Shown one piece after another: positions 32,098 to 37,973 of a stretch of 37,973 nt of DNA. The notes beneath the pieces are model-generated. The model saw nothing but the letters and a program-made list of their open reading frames with translations, searched no databases and was not told the DNA's origin. Position 1 is the first letter of the stretch. Each line of letters starts with the position of its first letter. The position numbers and the translations under genes were made by a program. Source of the stretch: a bacterium UBP2_UBA2255 (GTDB taxonomy: Bacteria; Edwardsbacteria; AC1; EtOH8); NCBI GenBank assembly GCA_002347565.1, contig DDXR01000067.1:1-37973 (forward strand), written 5' to 3'.

Positions 32098-32912
32098 GGC
32101 TGGACCTTGGCATCGGGGATGTAGAGCGGCTCGCCGTACTTGTCGACGCCCGACACCTTGATCATTTGCTGCACCTCGGGCGAGGTAATGAAGCGCACGA
32201 ACTTCTTCGCCAGGCCGTAGTTGATCTGCGGGTACTTGGCCGGCGTGCCGGGGATCACCCGGATGAAGTTCAGCATCAGCGGGTCGCGCTGGCACAGGAT
32301 CGTCAGGTTGGCGTAGTCTTTGCGATAGGCAAGCCAGGTGGCCCGGTCGGTCAGGGTGTAGGCCCCGTCTTGGTTGGCCTTGGCCAGCACCTTGACCGTC
32401 CCCAGGCCGGTCTCGAGATACCAGCCGGCATCTATCGGATCGATCCCGGCCGCCCGCCACAGGGCCGTCTCCTTCTGGTGCGTGCCCGACATGTCCGCGC
32501 GGGAATAGAACCTCGTCTTGCTGTCCGCGATCAGCTTCAGCGCGGCCTTGGCGTCGGCCGAGCCGGTGTCGACCCCGGCGGGGTTGGCCGGCGGGCCGAC
32601 CAGCACGAAGTCGTTGTACATCAGGTCCCAGGCGCCGCTGCCGTATCCGGCCTTGAGCGCGGCGTCCTCGGCCGGGCGGTCGTGGACCACGGCCACGTCG
32701 GCGTTGCCGTCGGCGAGCAGCTTGAGGGCCTTGCCCGTGGGTACCGAGTACAGTAGGACCTTGCAGCCGTACTGCCGCTCGAACACCGGCAGCAGCTCGG
32801 TCCACAGCCCGGTGTCGTAGGGGCTCATGGTCGAGGCCAGCACCAGCGTGCCGCCGGCGCAGGCGTTCGCGGCCAGGACAAGCAGCACGACCACCGTCAG
32901 GATCGTCCTCAT
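32094..32912 (-). CDS. TupA-like oxyanion-binding periplasmic protein, divergent copy
   Basis: A 272-residue exported binding protein (signal peptide 1-19, ending ANACAG) homologous to the preceding TupA. Shared features: VFERQYGCKVLLYSV, GNADVAVVHD, LMYNDFVLVGP, SGTHQKE and NYGLAKKFVRFITSPE. The ligand-binding TTTST segment of TupA is here ASTMSPYDTGL, so ligand choice may differ. No permease or ATPase gene (tupBC) is adjacent. Its ATG overlaps the stop of copy 1 and its stop overlaps the start of pruA, both as ATGA. Confidence 0.8.
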   Translation of the reverse strand: MRTILTVVVLLVLAANACAGGTLVLASTMSPYDTGLWTELLPVFERQYGCKVLLYSVPTGKALKLLADGNADVAVVHDRPAEDAALKAGYGSGAWDLMYNDFVLVGPPANPAGVDTGSADAKAALKLIADSKTRFYSRADMSGTHQKETALWRAAGIDPIDAGWYLETGLGTVKVLAKANQDGAYTLTDRATWLAYRKDYANLTILCQRDPLMLNFIRVIPGTPAKYPQINYGLAKKFVRFITSPEVQQMIKVSGVDKYGEPLYIPDAKVQP

Positions 32913-33739
32913 TCCTTTGCCCCCGCCGAGGCGTGGAACAGCTGCTGGCCGTAGGCCTCGACCCCGAAGCTGTCGATCATTTTCTGGCCCTCGGGCGAGA
33001 GCAGGAAGGCCGCGAACTTCTTCGCCAGCCCGTAGTTGACGAAGGGGTGCCTGGCCGGCGACACCAGCATCACGTGGTAGGGGTTGAACAGCTCCGGGTC
33101 GCCCTGGCACAGGATCTCCAGCTCCAGCTCCTTGCGGTGGGCCAGGTAGGAGGCGCGGTCGGTCAGGCAGTAGGCCCGCTTCTCGTTGGCGATCCGCAGC
33201 ACGGTCTCCATGCCGGTGCCGGCCTGCTTGTACCAGCCGCCGCCGGGGGCCAGTCCGGCCCCCTCCCACAGCCGCAGCTCCTTCCTGTGGGTGCCAGACT
33301 GGTCGGCCCGGGACACGAACGTCGCCTGGGCGGCGAAGATTTTCTTCAACGCGGCGGCGGCGGTGGCGCAGTCCTTGATGCCCGCCGGGTCCTCCGCGGG
33401 GCCGACCATGACGAAGTCGTTGTACATCAGGTAGCGCCGCTCGATGGCGAAGCCGTCCTTGACCGCGGCCGCTTCGGCCGCCGGGTCGTGCACCAGCATC
33501 ACGTCGGCGTTGCCGTCCTTGCCCAGCCGGATGGCCGCGCCCGTTCCCACGGCGATGATCTGCACCCTGCAGCCGTTGGCCCGCTCGAAGGCCGGCACGA
33601 TGTAGTCCAGCAGGCCCGAGTCCATGGTGCTGGTGGTGGTGGCCAGGATCAGCTTGGGCTTGCCCTTGGCCAGGACCGCCGGCGCCAGCAGCGTCACCGC
33701 CAGCAGCAGGCACAGCCCGGTCGTCAGGAACCGTTTCAT
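32909..33739 (-). CDS. tupA: Tungstate ABC transporter substrate-binding protein TupA
   Basis: A 276-residue periplasmic protein with a signal peptide (1-24, ending VLA) and the TupA signature ATTTSTMDSGLLDYIVPAFE. RADQSGTHRKELRLWEGAG and NYGLAKKFAAFLLSPEGQ are also characteristic. It should capture tungstate, which anaerobes use in tungstopterin enzymes. ATG 33739 has GGAGG five bases upstream; the in-frame TTG four codons earlier is rejected. It is the first gene after a long leader with an intrinsic terminator, so expression is probably attenuated. Missing tupB/tupC suggests the membrane parts are elsewhere or the protein is sensory. Confidence 0.87.
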   Translation of the reverse strand: MKRFLTTGLCLLLAVTLLAPAVLAKGKPKLILATTTSTMDSGLLDYIVPAFERANGCRVQIIAVGTGAAIRLGKDGNADVMLVHDPAAEAAAVKDGFAIERRYLMYNDFVMVGPAEDPAGIKDCATAAAALKKIFAAQATFVSRADQSGTHRKELRLWEGAGLAPGGGWYKQAGTGMETVLRIANEKRAYCLTDRASYLAHRKELELEILCQGDPELFNPYHVMLVSPARHPFVNYGLAKKFAAFLLSPEGQKMIDSFGVEAYGQQLFHASAGAKE

Positions 33740-33769
33740 CCAGTCCTCCAAATTGTTTTGATATTGTAG

Positions 33770-33789
33770 GGGCGAATCGCGATTCGCCC
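33770..33789. repeat. REP-like palindrome, GGGCGAATCG/CGATTCGCCC
   Basis: A perfect 20-bp palindrome in the tungstate leader, between the attenuator and the tupA ribosome site. It shares the GGGGCGA...TCGCCC ends with the palindrome at 37952-37973 inside the REP-associated transposase gene, and looks like a member of the same dispersed family. Confidence 0.7.
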
Positions 33790-33804
33790 TGTTATTGTGG
33801 CAAT

Positions 33805-33835
33805 AAAAAACCGACCCCTTGGCGCAAAGGATCGG
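33805..33835 (-). terminator. Intrinsic terminator in the tungstate leader (attenuator)
   Basis: CCGATCCTT, loop TGCGCC, AAGGGGTCGG (9 pairs with G-U), followed at once by six T residues. It lies upstream of tupA with no completed gene before it, so read-through is needed for operon expression. Confidence 0.75.
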
Positions 33836-34013
33836 AATGCTGTCGCGCGGCGATGCGTATTATGCAAGCCGTACGAATAAACCTCTCCTTTCCGAACACG
33901 GGAGGCGCGGCCGTTTCCCGCCGCACCCTCGTCCGCCGTTGGCGGAACCGTCTCCCCTGCCATGACTGTCGCGTGGTAGGCAGTGAAGATCGGAGAAATA
34001 TGCTACAGGTCGT

Positions 34014-34042
34014 ATTATATCAGAGTTGCGCCGTGTTGTCAA
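34014..34042 (-). promoter_or_regulatory. Consensus sigma-70 promoter of the tungstate operon
   Basis: On the minus strand, TTGACA (34042-34037) and TATAAT (34019-34014), both perfect consensus, with a 17-base spacer. Predicted start near 34007. This is the strongest promoter seen in the window. Confidence 0.85.
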
Positions 34043-34050
34043 ACCATAAA

Positions 34051-34077
34051 CAAAACCGCCCCGGAGGGGCGGTTTTG
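34051..34077 (-). terminator. Intrinsic terminator after the second M6 protease
   Basis: CAAAACCGCCCC, loop GGA, GGGGCGGTTTTG: a 12-bp stem whose arms supply A and T tracts. It follows the stop of the protease (34090) and insulates it from the tungstate promoter just beyond. Confidence 0.85.
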
Positions 34078-34089
34078 TTGACGTGGGGG

Positions 34090-35955
34090 TCAGCGTAACA
34101 GCGTGAGCCGCTGCGTGAGCGTGCCACCTGCCGTTTGCAGCCGTGCGAAGTACACGCCCGCGGCCATGGGCCGCCCAACCCGGTCGCTGCCGTTCCAGGA
34201 GGCCTCGTGCCGGCCGGCCGCGGCATCGCCGTCGGCCAGCGTGGCCACGAGCTGCCCGGTGACCGAGTAGACCGCCAGCCGGACGCGGCCCGGCGCGCCG
34301 AGCTCGTACCCCAGGCGCACCGCCCCGCGCGAGGGGTTGGGTCGGGCCGGCAGCAGCCGCATCCCGGCCGCGGGCGCCGGCAGCGCCGGCTGCCCCTCGA
34401 CGCCCGCCGGCATGGTGACGTAGAACGAGATCGAGTCGCCGGCCGTCCCGATGCTGGATATCCTCAGTCCGCCGGGCCCGCCGTGGTGCAGGAAGCACCG
34501 GGTGGCGGTGGTGTCGTTGAACCTGGTGCGGCCGACGGCGCTGCTGAAATGCGCGCTGTTGATCGTGCCGTTGGCGGTGGAGTCGCCGTTCAGCCGGAAC
34601 AGGTAGAGCTCGTCGTAGGCGCCGCCGGCCGGGTCGTAGTAGGCGTTGCCGTTGCCGAGGAACCCGCCGTGGACCCGCCAGACCAGCAGGCCCGAGCCCG
34701 GCACGCTGGTCTCGAAGGCCCCGGTCTTGCGCCGGTACTCCAGCACGAAGTACTCGTTGGCCGAGTTGGGCGAGGCGATCCGGTAGCTGACTCCGGTGGC
34801 GCCGGAAGCCAGGGGTTTGAGCCAGTAGGTGCCGCTGGTCGTGATCTGAGGGATGGATCCCAGCCAGCCGGTGTACTGGGATTTCAAGTGCGAGCTGCTG
34901 TGGGTCGGCGGGTTGGGCGTCGAGCACATCACGTCCCAGGTGCCGGCGGGAGAGAGGCTGGTGCCGTTGTAGTAATGGTACAGGTCGGGATACCCGAACG
35001 AGTGGCCCATCTCGTGGCACAGCACCGCGGTGCTGAACTGGGTCTCCATCTGGAAGTTGTAGTCCCACACCTGCTTTCCGTTGATGTAGGCGTACGATGC
35101 CGACGTGTACAGCGCCCAGCGGTGCGACCACAGCAGCGTGGCCCAGGCCGTCGTCGGTCCCCGGATCACGAAGCAGACGTTGTCCACGTAGCCGTCGCCG
35201 TCGGCGTCGATGTTCAGTCCGCCGGGCACCTGGGCGGCGATGGCGTCGATCGCGCGCTTCAGCAGCGCATGCTCGCGGGTGCGCCGCATCGTCCCGTTGT
35301 CGCCGCCGGTGTAGCCGTCCGGCGCGGTGGCCGCGTCGTAGGGACAGTAGTAGCTGCGGTTGAAGGTGTCCTGGTAGGAAACCACGAAGGTGCCGGGTGC
35401 CGGGTAGAAGGTCGTGCTGACCGTCGTCGCGCCGTAGCTTACCTCCAGGAAGTAGTTGCGCAGCGAGTTGTAGCCGGCGGCGGTGCTGTTGAAGGTGCGG
35501 TCGAACTTGGCGGCCGAGTCGGCGAACTCGGTCTGGTCCTTAAAGCGGACGAACACCACCAGGTTGTTGATGGTGCCGGTGGGAGGGGTCTTGGCCCCGT
35601 TGTTCGCCATGTACGGCAGGGCGTCGCGCAGCTGCTTCAGCGTCGTTGGCGATGGCAGCAGGCCCTTCTCCAGATCCAGCCGCGCCGGGTCGTCCCGTCC
35701 GGCCACCAGCGTGGTCGGGACCAGGTCGTCGCCGCGGCGCGCGGCGTACACGTGCCAGCCGCTGGCCGGGTCCTTGACGATCGAGTAGCCCGCCGCGTCG
35801 TGAACGCGATGAAAGAACTCGTCGCCGTCGATCAGGCAATTGACGACCGAGCCGTCGGGCTGGGTCAGCGTGGCCGGAACGTTCTCCAGATAGACGGCCG
35901 CGGCCGTGGCCGAGGCTGCGACCAGCAGCAGCAGCGTTGCAGCAATGCGCTTCAT
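34090..35955 (-). CDS. Secreted M6-family metalloprotease with FlgD-like C-terminal domain, second copy
   Basis: A 621-residue exported zinc protease. A signal peptide (1-20) is followed by an N-terminal prodomain-like segment typical of secreted M6 proteases (DGSVVNCLIDGDEFFHRVHDAAGYSIV). The catalytic domain holds LCHEMGHSFGYPDLYHYY with H314, E315, H318. Ca-binding-like DADGDGYVDNVCFVI lies before it. The FlgD-type C-terminal domain (RPNPSRGAVRLGYEL...AAGVYFARLQ) matches that of the protease at 20322-23009, suggesting a shared secretion or surface route. ATG 35955 has GAGGGA upstream. A near-consensus promoter lies 37 bases before it and a strong terminator after it, so it is monocistronic. 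Confidence 0.87.
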   Translation of the reverse strand: MKRIAATLLLLVAASATAAAVYLENVPATLTQPDGSVVNCLIDGDEFFHRVHDAAGYSIVKDPASGWHVYAARRGDDLVPTTLVAGRDDPARLDLEKGLLPSPTTLKQLRDALPYMANNGAKTPPTGTINNLVVFVRFKDQTEFADSAAKFDRTFNSTAAGYNSLRNYFLEVSYGATTVSTTFYPAPGTFVVSYQDTFNRSYYCPYDAATAPDGYTGGDNGTMRRTREHALLKRAIDAIAAQVPGGLNIDADGDGYVDNVCFVIRGPTTAWATLLWSHRWALYTSASYAYINGKQVWDYNFQMETQFSTAVLCHEMGHSFGYPDLYHYYNGTSLSPAGTWDVMCSTPNPPTHSSSHLKSQYTGWLGSIPQITTSGTYWLKPLASGATGVSYRIASPNSANEYFVLEYRRKTGAFETSVPGSGLLVWRVHGGFLGNGNAYYDPAGGAYDELYLFRLNGDSTANGTINSAHFSSAVGRTRFNDTTATRCFLHHGGPGGLRISSIGTAGDSISFYVTMPAGVEGQPALPAPAAGMRLLPARPNPSRGAVRLGYELGAPGRVRLAVYSVTGQLVATLADGDAAAGRHEASWNGSDRVGRPMAAGVYFARLQTAGGTLTQRLTLLR

Positions 35956-35991
35956 GATGATCCCTCGTATGGCTGGTGTTGTTATCGTGCT

Positions 35992-36020
35992 ACTATAGCG
36001 CATTATCGCCGGCTTGTCAA
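35992..36020 (-). promoter_or_regulatory. Near-consensus promoter of the second M6 protease
   Basis: Minus strand: TTGACA (36020-36015), 17-base spacer, TATAGT (35997-35992). Predicted start near 35985, giving a leader of about 30 bases. Confidence 0.8.
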
Positions 36021-36039
36021 GCGGCCGGGAACATCCGCC

Positions 36040-36069
36040 TTGACTTGGCGCCTCCCGTTGGCGTACAAT
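36040..36069 (+). promoter_or_regulatory. Near-consensus promoter of the L-lactate permease gene
   Basis: TTGACT (36040-36045), 18-base spacer, TACAAT (36064-36069). Predicted start near 36076, about 34 bases before the ATG. It diverges from the protease promoter; the two -35 boxes are 19 bases apart. Confidence 0.8.
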
Positions 36070-36109
36070 TGACGCCTGCCTTTCGCTGAACGATCTCCGA
36101 GGAGACCGC

Positions 36110-37660
36110 ATGAACTCCCTGTCCGTGGCGATGGCCCTGCTGCCCGTCGCCGTCATCTTCATCCTGCTGGTGTGGCGCAGGACCGCCGCCGACACCGCCG
36201 GCGTGGCCGGCTGGCTGGCCGCGCTGGCCGTGGCCTGGCTGTTCTTCAAAACGCCCTGGAACGTGCTGCTGGGCGCCAGCGCCGCCGGCGCCGTGGCCTC
36301 GCTCCCCATCACGCTGATGGTGGCCGCGTCGATCCTGCAGGTGACGGTGATGCTGGAGACCGGCGCCATCGCCCGGGTGGTGGCCCTGGTCAAGACCGTG
36401 GCCCCGGCCGACCGGGCGGTGCAGGTGATGGTGCTCAACGTCGGGATCGGCACCCTGCTGGCCGCGATGGGCGCCACGCCGGTCTCGATCCTGCCGCCGA
36501 TCATGATGGCCCTGGGCTACTCGTCGTTCGTCTCCATCGCCCTGCCGGCCCTGGGCTACGACGCGCTGTGCACCTACGCCCTGTTGGGCATCCCGGTGGT
36601 GGTGTTCTCCGGTTTCGTGGGACTGCCGGTGAACCAGGTGGGCGGCCTGTTCGCCCGCTACATGCCGGTGATCAGCACCTGCATCGCGCTGGGGATGCTG
36701 TGGATCGCCGGCGGCTGGCGGATGGTGCGCTACGGCCTGCTGCCGGCGCTGCTGTCGGGCGTCACCGCCGGACTGGTGGCCATCGCCATGAACGCCGCCG
36801 GGATGGTGACGCTGACCGGCGTGGCCGCGGGCCTGGCCGTGGTGGTGGTGATGCTGCTGTACCTGCTGGCCACCCGTAAGCCGCTGCACGACCGCGCTGC
36901 GCTGGACGAGCGGGACCTTGCCGCGGAAAAGCATATGCCCCTGGCCGCCGCGCTGTCGCCCTGGATCATCTTGGTGGCCGCGGCGGTGCTGGTCAATGCG
37001 CCGGCGCTGCCGCTGTTCGACCTGGTGTTCAAGCGGCTCGACATGCCGGTGGCGATCATCCCCGGCGCGCCGGAGAAGGTGCGCCTGCTGTGGCAGGCCT
37101 ACTTCTGGATCCTGGTCAGCACCGCGCTGGCCCTGCCCTACCTGAAGCCGACCAGACGGCAGTTGACAACATCGCTTTCCAAGTGGCTGAAGCGCGCGCC
37201 CCGGCCGATGCTGGCCTCGGCGGTTTTCTTCGCCATCGCCTACGTCATCAACCACTCGGGCAAGGGCCCGGACTGGGCCCTGGTCGACCAGTCCCGCAAC
37301 ATGGTGGTGGTGCTGGCGCAGGCATCGGCCGGGCTGTTCGGCAAACTGTACCCGCTGATCGCGCCGTTCCTGGGCCTGCTGGCCGGGTTCATCAGCGGCT
37401 CGGAGGCCTCGGCCATCGCCATGCTGACCAAACTGCACCTGTCGACCGCGGAGAAGATCGGGGCGTCCGGCGCGCTGGTGGCCGCGGCCAGCGGCATCGG
37501 CGGCGGGCTGGCCAGCGTGATCTCGCCGGCCAAGCTGCAGAACGCGGCAGCCAGCATCGACCGCATCGGCGAGGAATCACAGGTGCTGCGGGTGACCTTC
37601 GTGATCTCGATCGTGATCACCGCGGTCTGCGCCGTGATGACGCTGCTATGGGCGTACTAA
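36110..37660 (+). CDS. lctP: L-lactate permease family transporter
   Basis: A 516-residue inner-membrane transporter of the LctP family, taking up lactate (some members glycolate) with H+. About twelve or more TM segments are visible. Family-like passages include GAIARVVALVKTVAPADRAVQ, GTLLAAMGATPVSILPPIMMALGYS, LPALGYDALCTYALLGIPVVVFSGFVG, FFAIAYVINHSGKG, APFLGLLAGFISGSEASAIAML and ASGIGGGLASVISPAKLQNAAASI. GGAG lies five bases before the ATG. It has its own promoter and a terminator, so it stands alone. Lactate use fits a fermentative or respiratory anaerobe, but no lactate dehydrogenase is nearby. Confidence 0.9.
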   Translation: MNSLSVAMALLPVAVIFILLVWRRTAADTAGVAGWLAALAVAWLFFKTPWNVLLGASAAGAVASLPITLMVAASILQVTVMLETGAIARVVALVKTVAPADRAVQVMVLNVGIGTLLAAMGATPVSILPPIMMALGYSSFVSIALPALGYDALCTYALLGIPVVVFSGFVGLPVNQVGGLFARYMPVISTCIALGMLWIAGGWRMVRYGLLPALLSGVTAGLVAIAMNAAGMVTLTGVAAGLAVVVVMLLYLLATRKPLHDRAALDERDLAAEKHMPLAAALSPWIILVAAAVLVNAPALPLFDLVFKRLDMPVAIIPGAPEKVRLLWQAYFWILVSTALALPYLKPTRRQLTTSLSKWLKRAPRPMLASAVFFAIAYVINHSGKGPDWALVDQSRNMVVVLAQASAGLFGKLYPLIAPFLGLLAGFISGSEASAIAMLTKLHLSTAEKIGASGALVAAASGIGGGLASVISPAKLQNAAASIDRIGEESQVLRVTFVISIVITAVCAVMTLLWAY

Positions 37661-37680
37661 AGATCATCGGGATCACGCAA

Positions 37681-37710
37681 GAAGCCGCAGAGATCGCTGC
37701 GGCTTCTTCG
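37681..37710 (+). terminator. Intrinsic terminator after lctP
   Basis: GAAGCCGCA (37681-37689), loop of 8, TGCGGCTTC (37698-37706), then TTCGTTCT. It ends three bases before the stop of the convergent transposase gene and probably serves both. Confidence 0.75.
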
Positions 37711-37712
37711 TT

Positions 37713-37973
37713 CTATGCCCTGCGGTCGGGGTTCTGTTCATCATGTTCCCAGCGCATCGGGTTCTCCAGGACGTAGCGCTTGATCATGTCGTACGACCTG
37801 CCGTCGCGGATGATATGCTCGTAGTAGTTGCGTTGCCAGACCGGTTGTCCTGGAGTATCACGATATCGGTTGATCCCCAACGTAACCGCCGATTTGAACC
37901 CTGCAACGAACGACCCCAATGACCGGGGTGATGGCCCGCGGGGCGCTGGTGGGGGCGACCGGCCGGTCGCCCC
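37713..37973 (-). CDS. REP-associated tyrosine transposase (RAYT), C-terminal part, N-terminus outside window
   Basis: The last 86 residues of a Y1/IS200-like RAYT protein. The frame is open to the window edge (GATGRSPPPAPRGPSPRSLGS...). Diagnostic passages are LGSFVAGFKSAVT, PVWQRNYYEHIIRD and YVLENPMRWEHDEQNP. RAYT proteins are single-copy, domesticated relatives of IS200/IS605 transposases that act on REP palindromes. The catalytic HUH and Tyr residues would be outside the window, so activity cannot be judged. The proline-rich linker at its visible start is encoded by a perfect palindrome (37952-37973). Confidence 0.85.
   Translation of the reverse strand, partial: GATGRSPPPAPRGPSPRSLGSFVAGFKSAVTLGINRYRDTPGQPVWQRNYYEHIIRDGRSYDMIKRYVLENPMRWEHDEQNPDRRA
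37952..37973. repeat. REP-like palindrome inside the RAYT gene
   Basis: A perfect 22-bp palindrome with half-site GGGGCGACCGG, at the window edge and in frame within the RAYT linker (encodes GATGRSP). It has the same outer bases as the palindrome at 33770-33789. It may extend beyond the window. Confidence 0.75.

Larger units (their letters stand above)
33740..34007 (-). promoter_or_regulatory. Structured attenuator leader of the tungstate operon (riboswitch candidate)
   Basis: About 268 bases of predicted leader RNA between the promoter and tupA. Elements in minus-strand order: a two-part stem CTCC..CTGCC / GGCAG.GGAG (33995-33952); a hairpin TCCGCC-AAC-GGCGGA (33946-33932); a GC stem GCGGC/GCCGC (33924-33907); then the terminator at 33835-33805. 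Two short motifs occur twice: TCCGATC(C)TT at 33994-33986 and 33836-33827, and CGCGACAG(T)CAT at 33973-33962 and 33847-33837. The second TCCGATCCTT is the left arm of the terminator, so the first copy could compete for the right arm. Molybdenum/tungsten-cofactor riboswitches control such operons elsewhere, but I cannot match the class consensus. A 75-codon frame (33963-33736) runs through the region. Confidence 0.5.

Noticed and set aside
33811..34007. Cobalamin, TPP, fluoride or THF riboswitch in the leader
   Set aside because: I looked for their conserved boxes and did not find convincing matches; only the general leader-plus-terminator layout is supported.
33853..34098. An 81-codon plus-strand frame in the tungstate leader
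   Set aside because: It crosses the promoter, leader hairpins and a terminator, so it is better explained as non-coding regulatory DNA.
1..37973. CRISPR array or phage/integrase island
   Set aside because: No spaced direct repeats, cas-like proteins, integrase or tRNA-adjacent attachment site were seen; the only mobile-type gene is the RAYT fragment.

Overview
The window is a GC-rich (roughly two thirds G+C by eye) bacterial chromosome segment packed with genes, mostly on the minus strand. Outer-membrane porins of the phosphate-selective O/P type, lipoproteins and secreted M6 metalloproteases with FlgD-like C-terminal domains indicate a diderm. A simplified V-type ATPase operon with a DUF2764 gene, PEGA proteins and the 'RDNPFDP' lipoprotein start fit an FCB-group or related candidate-phylum genome. 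That placement is inference; no rRNA or other marker gene is present.

Layout. (1) 1-7450: a phosphate locus. A minus-strand run carries a coupled small membrane ORF, a PHP phosphoesterase, an O/P porin and the start of pstS. Diverging from it is a plus-strand operon of PhoB-like regulator, PhoR-like kinase, two tandem thymidylate-kinase-like proteins and a small helical protein, closed by an intrinsic terminator. (2) 7490-12283: a minus-strand signalling cluster with a 927-residue protein ending in a class III cyclase homology domain, a REC-GAF-GGDEF diguanylate cyclase, and a zinc-ribbon/DUF2007 protein. (3) 12447-19846: the V-ATPase operon E-C(DUF2764)-A-B-D-I-K; the K subunit carries the residues that bind Na+ in the Enterococcus ring. 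(4) 19913-28989: a long minus-strand run of GGDEF protein, small membrane protein, PAS protein, PEGA protein, cohesin-like lipoprotein, VWA protein, rhomboid protease, M6 protease, and a 111-residue rhomboid-derived remnant sharing about 95% nucleotide identity over 122 bp with the intact rhomboid gene.

(5) 29158-34042: a minus-strand operon of two TupA-type oxyanion-binding proteins, P5C dehydrogenase (pruA) and a second O/P porin, the first three joined by 4-base ATGA overlaps. It is driven by a consensus sigma-70 promoter and preceded by a leader of about 268 nt with a strong intrinsic terminator, so it looks attenuated, possibly by a riboswitch. (6) 34051-36109: a second M6 protease divergent from an L-lactate permease, with near-consensus promoters in the shared gap. 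(7) 37681-37973: the permease terminator and the C-terminal part of a REP-associated tyrosine transposase. A perfect GGGGCG...CGCCCC palindrome lies inside this gene, and a relative of it lies in the tungstate leader.

The most interesting items are the structured leader and attenuator of the tungstate operon, the cyclase-homology protein coupled to a diguanylate cyclase, the paired TMK-like kinases (the second with Arg in place of the Walker A Lys) in a phosphate two-component operon, and the rhomboid remnant.
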